Source of the DNA: Halobellus rarus
Lineage (GTDB): Archaea; Halobacteriota; Halobacteria; Halobacteriales; Haloferacaceae
NCBI RefSeq assembly: GCF_024494595.1
Contig: NZ_JANHDI010000011.1
Coordinates: 124,001 to 188,000, forward strand
Length of the DNA stretch: 64,000 bases
Direction of reading: 5' to 3'
Shown here: positions 61,917 through 64,000 of the stretch, piece after piece
Numbering within the stretch: the stretch's first letter is position 1
Layout: each line of letters opens with the position of its first letter
The notes under the pieces: generated by a model
Told to the model about the DNA's origin: nothing
Databases searched by the model: none
What the model saw: the letters and a program-made list of their open reading frames with translations, nothing else
Made by a program: the position numbers and the translations under genes

Positions 61917-61946
61917 GCCCTGCGCCCCTCCGCCGGGCGCAAAAAC
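61917..61946 (-). promoter_or_regulatory. GC-rich leader motif 5 (DUF932-like gene)
   Basis: On the minus strand TTTTTGCGCCC, a short loop and GAGGGGCGCAGGG form a near-perfect stem 11-38 nt upstream of the start. This is the clearest example of the motif family. Confidence 0.55.
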
Positions 61947-62026
61947 AACGTGATCTGCTGAGAATGGGAGATAGCTAACCGAATTTCACCAGCCCCAGAG
62001 CGGCATCGAGGCAAGATCCGCAATTC

Positions 62027-63451
62027 TCAGGATTGTCGCCAATGATAGATTCGGTAACCGGCAGCGAAGACGGTGAGAGCAGCCATAGCGAGGACTGCCC
62101 GACCCTTGTTAGTGTAGAGGAGCTGCTCAATTGTCAGGTGCCATCGGCATGCATTCTTCTGAAGACCTGGCTCCGGATACGTGCTGGTAGTGATCCGTGC
62201 ATCAAGCCAAGAGTCGAGAGAGGTACCGGCTACCGATTCAACGATTTGTTTGAAATCGGTGTAAGTCACGGTCCCTTCGTGCGTGTTAATGCGATAAACC
62301 ACGTCGTCTAGGGAACGTTGCCCGTTGGTCTCGTTCTGAATACGTTGATCTAGTGCTGACAACACGACAGCACCTTTCCGGTACTGGCCCTGATCGTTTG
62401 GCCCCCATCGACTCTGATTGCTGAGTACAACCTGGCCCATCCGTGTTCGACTGACGTTCCAGAAGTAGTACGTGTACTCGCACGGGCCAGCGTATTGTTG
62501 CCGGGTAGTAAGTTCAACAGCATAGTATGATGCACTCGCTTCTGTGAACCACCACATGCGGTCCCCAAGAAGAACGGACGTATTGGCTACAAACAGCTGT
62601 CGTGTATGCACATACTCATGCAGCCACGTATTTGCCGGGATCACCCCGCCGCGAAACTCAGAGCTAAAATCAAAGGTCGCCGAATCATGAACCCAGAACT
62701 CGTGGGTTTGTGCAGCCCCGCCACGTCGGATTGGATCCGTCACAGCATATGCGTTAATATAGGAATAACGCGGTCCAACATCGAATTGACGGGACGCTGA
62801 GGCAAGTGAATCGACAATGCTACTGGGGGATTCGGACAGATTAGCAGCTCGCGGTACGATGAGCCGAACGTCTTGACAGCCTGCTGTAGCCGTATAGATA
62901 GTGTTCGGACCAGCGAGGATGAACTGGTCGCCAACGAATCCCTGTCCAGCAAAGGTGAGATTCGTGGCCGGAGAATGGCTTGGAACCGGGAAGAATCCCC
63001 AGCGCGGTGTCGCAGCGTATTCATGGTCCTCCTTTCGGGGCGCTGGCTGGTTGATGACTGTCAACGTCAGTTGCGGTCGTCGTGTTTCTCCATCCCACTG
63101 GAAAGAATATCCTATGTCGGATGACAGATTAGCGAACCCAGTTGCGTTTACAACTCTGACACCGCGATTGTAGTGGGTCGTCGTGAGACCTACCCAGAAC
63201 TCATCGACTGAAGACAGGTTTCGATATGTAATGGTGAGATTCTGGGTGTTCTGGTCGTATGACAAGCGACCAGTGACGTTCGCGTCGCCACGTGGCACCG
63301 AAACCCCGTCTTGTAGAGCGATATCGGATCGCGGATTTATACACGAGTCAGATTTTGATTGTTCTTGGGCAGTACCTGTATCACTGAAAGATATTGGAGT
63401 AATCAGAATGCTGCAGAGTACGAGAAGCGCGAAAAGATAGGCACGCCTCAT
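62027..63451 (-). CDS. Exported, membrane-anchored gluzincin-type metallopeptidase
   Basis: A 474-aa protein. The N-terminus is a Sec-type signal (MRRAYLFALLVLCSILITPI). The catalytic region has WLHEYVHTRQLF (HExxH) and, about 25 residues later, WWFTEASASYYAVEL (the third zinc ligand E), the M1/M61-like arrangement. The C-terminus has one membrane helix (AVLAMAALTVFAAGYRIYHW), so the enzyme would face the outside of the cell. Several N-x-S/T sites occur, consistent with a glycosylated surface protein. The substrate is unknown. Confidence 0.8.
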   Translation of the reverse strand: MRRAYLFALLVLCSILITPISFSDTGTAQEQSKSDSCINPRSDIALQDGVSVPRGDANVTGRLSYDQNTQNLTITYRNLSSVDEFWVGLTTTHYNRGVRVVNATGFANLSSDIGYSFQWDGETRRPQLTLTVINQPAPRKEDHEYAATPRWGFFPVPSHSPATNLTFAGQGFVGDQFILAGPNTIYTATAGCQDVRLIVPRAANLSESPSSIVDSLASASRQFDVGPRYSYINAYAVTDPIRRGGAAQTHEFWVHDSATFDFSSEFRGGVIPANTWLHEYVHTRQLFVANTSVLLGDRMWWFTEASASYYAVELTTRQQYAGPCEYTYYFWNVSRTRMGQVVLSNQSRWGPNDQGQYRKGAVVLSALDQRIQNETNGQRSLDDVVYRINTHEGTVTYTDFKQIVESVAGTSLDSWLDARITTSTYPEPGLQKNACRWHLTIEQLLYTNKGRAVLAMAALTVFAAGYRIYHWRQS

Positions 63452-63693
63452 AATCGTAGTATAGTTGCGGGTTTGTTATAAACGCCCAGACCTGAACGGC
63501 TCGAATCTGCTTGGAAGGGCACGCTCTTTGCACACCCGCACCATCCTGTCGGAAGTTTAGATTCGCCCTGCAAACCGCAAGCGAGGTGGTACTACGACCA
63601 GTTAGCCAACCCGATGAGTCGGGTAGAGTAGCTATCGGAGTGTTCGTGTACTGAAACCCTTTATTCCTCCTTTAGCCTGATGATGAGTTTGCA

Positions 63694-63825
63694 TCACGAG
63701 TCAGTACTGTCAGTCTGATCTTGCCGGTCGTTGTACCGCTCCAGTTCGCGACCGATTTTCTCGAGCGCCTCGACCCCGCGTTCGAGCAGCTGGTGGGTGA
63801 CTCGCGACAACCGAAGCGTCTCCAT
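63694..63825 (-). CDS. Small helical protein, 43 aa
   Basis: An ATG-started frame overlaps the stop of the upstream gene by one base (TGATG). It encodes METLRLSRVTHQLLERGVEA and a helical, charged continuation EKIGRELERYNDRQ. Translational coupling and composition support a real small gene. The function is unknown; it is perhaps a partner of the upstream protein. The gap 63452-63693 has nothing else. Confidence 0.5.
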   Translation of the reverse strand: METLRLSRVTHQLLERGVEALEKIGRELERYNDRQDQTDSTDS

Positions 63826-64000
63826 CAGCACTCCCCCTCCGGTGGCTCGATGAGGTTGTCGCTCTCGTCGACCAGGGACCGGATAGCCTGCTCGACATCG
63901 GCATCGTCCGAAACCGTCCGGCTCGCCAGGGGTGCCGGATAGGCGCGATCGCCCTGATTACAGAGGACGGTCAGCCAGCCGTCGGTTCCCTCCCCGAGCA
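63825..64000 (-). CDS. C-terminal part of a hypothetical protein (window edge)
   Basis: The last 57 residues of a protein entering from the right edge are visible (LGEGTDGWLTVLCNQGDRAY, then TVSDDADVEQAIRSLVDESD and a final EPPEGEC). It looks like the end of a small acidic plasmid protein. The start is outside the window. It is coupled to the 43-aa gene. Confidence 0.5.
   Translation of the reverse strand, partial: LGEGTDGWLTVLCNQGDRAYPAPLASRTVSDDADVEQAIRSLVDESDNLIEPPEGEC

Overview
The window is haloarchaeal DNA. Its proteins are strongly acidic, many starts are leaderless behind TATA boxes, and families typical of halophilic archaea recur (Csa3/CARF regulator, DUF7344-type wHTH, Orc1/Cdc6, ArdC, a TAT lipoprotein). 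It carries two orc1/cdc6 genes, a remnant of a third, two arrays of origin-type repeats, a PolB polymerase, many insertion sequences and several toxin-antitoxin or anti-restriction genes. It is therefore most likely part of a megaplasmid, secondary replicon or integrative element, not core chromosome.

Region 1 (1-18 kb) looks like a defence or DNA-processing island. A minus-strand trio (1-2045) leads into a truncated P-loop ATPase. It is followed by an orphan CARF-wHTH regulator and two small wHTH genes. The centre is a divergent locus (4599-15944) read from one shared TATA box. Leftward lie a 294-aa protein and an XPB-like SF2 helicase. Rightward lie a SNF2 ATPase, a 1146-aa protein with about 43 CxxC motifs, an Mrr-like protein with an altered active site, and a 298-aa protein, coupled by ATGA overlaps. 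A small beta-rich module recurs in the helicase C-terminus and, duplicated, in the 294-aa and 298-aa proteins. That ties both arms into what looks like one undescribed system. A PD-(D/E)XK nuclease pair lies just beyond.

Region 2 (18-29.5 kb) holds a five-repeat OB/TRAM-like protein, a 3'-5' exonuclease-like protein, a decayed IS200/IS605 tnpB next to a dead orc1/cdc6 copy, an intact orc1/cdc6, an HTH/nucleotidyltransferase pair, and a replication-repair operon (RecA-like protein without a P-loop, small coiled-coil protein, PolB with degenerate exonuclease motifs).

Region 3 (29.5-50.5 kb) starts with an orphan origin-repeat array cut by an IS6-like element. It continues as a more AT-rich, IS-rich catabolic island: CoA-acylating aldehyde dehydrogenase, iron alcohol dehydrogenase, 2-hydroxyacid dehydrogenase, PfkB kinase, SDR, a complete sugar-type ABC importer, a class I aldolase and a DeoR regulator. 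The set fits import, oxidation, phosphorylation, aldol cleavage and aldehyde oxidation of a sugar or polyol. The substrate is not determined.

Region 4 (50.5-64 kb) opens with a convincing replication origin: inverted 28-bp repeats around a very AT-rich stretch, followed by orc1/cdc6 and more repeats. The plasmid-style backbone follows on the minus strand: small regulators, a SWIM protein, an AbiE-type pair, ArdC, pirin, an Nmad3/pyrophosphorylase-like protein, a DUF932-like protein and an exported metallopeptidase. Two unlabelled cis-element families run through regions 2 and 4: a ~41-bp inverted repeat (TTAACCAACA ... TGTTGGTTAA) between genes at eight places, and a GC-rich leader stem-loop just upstream of several start codons.
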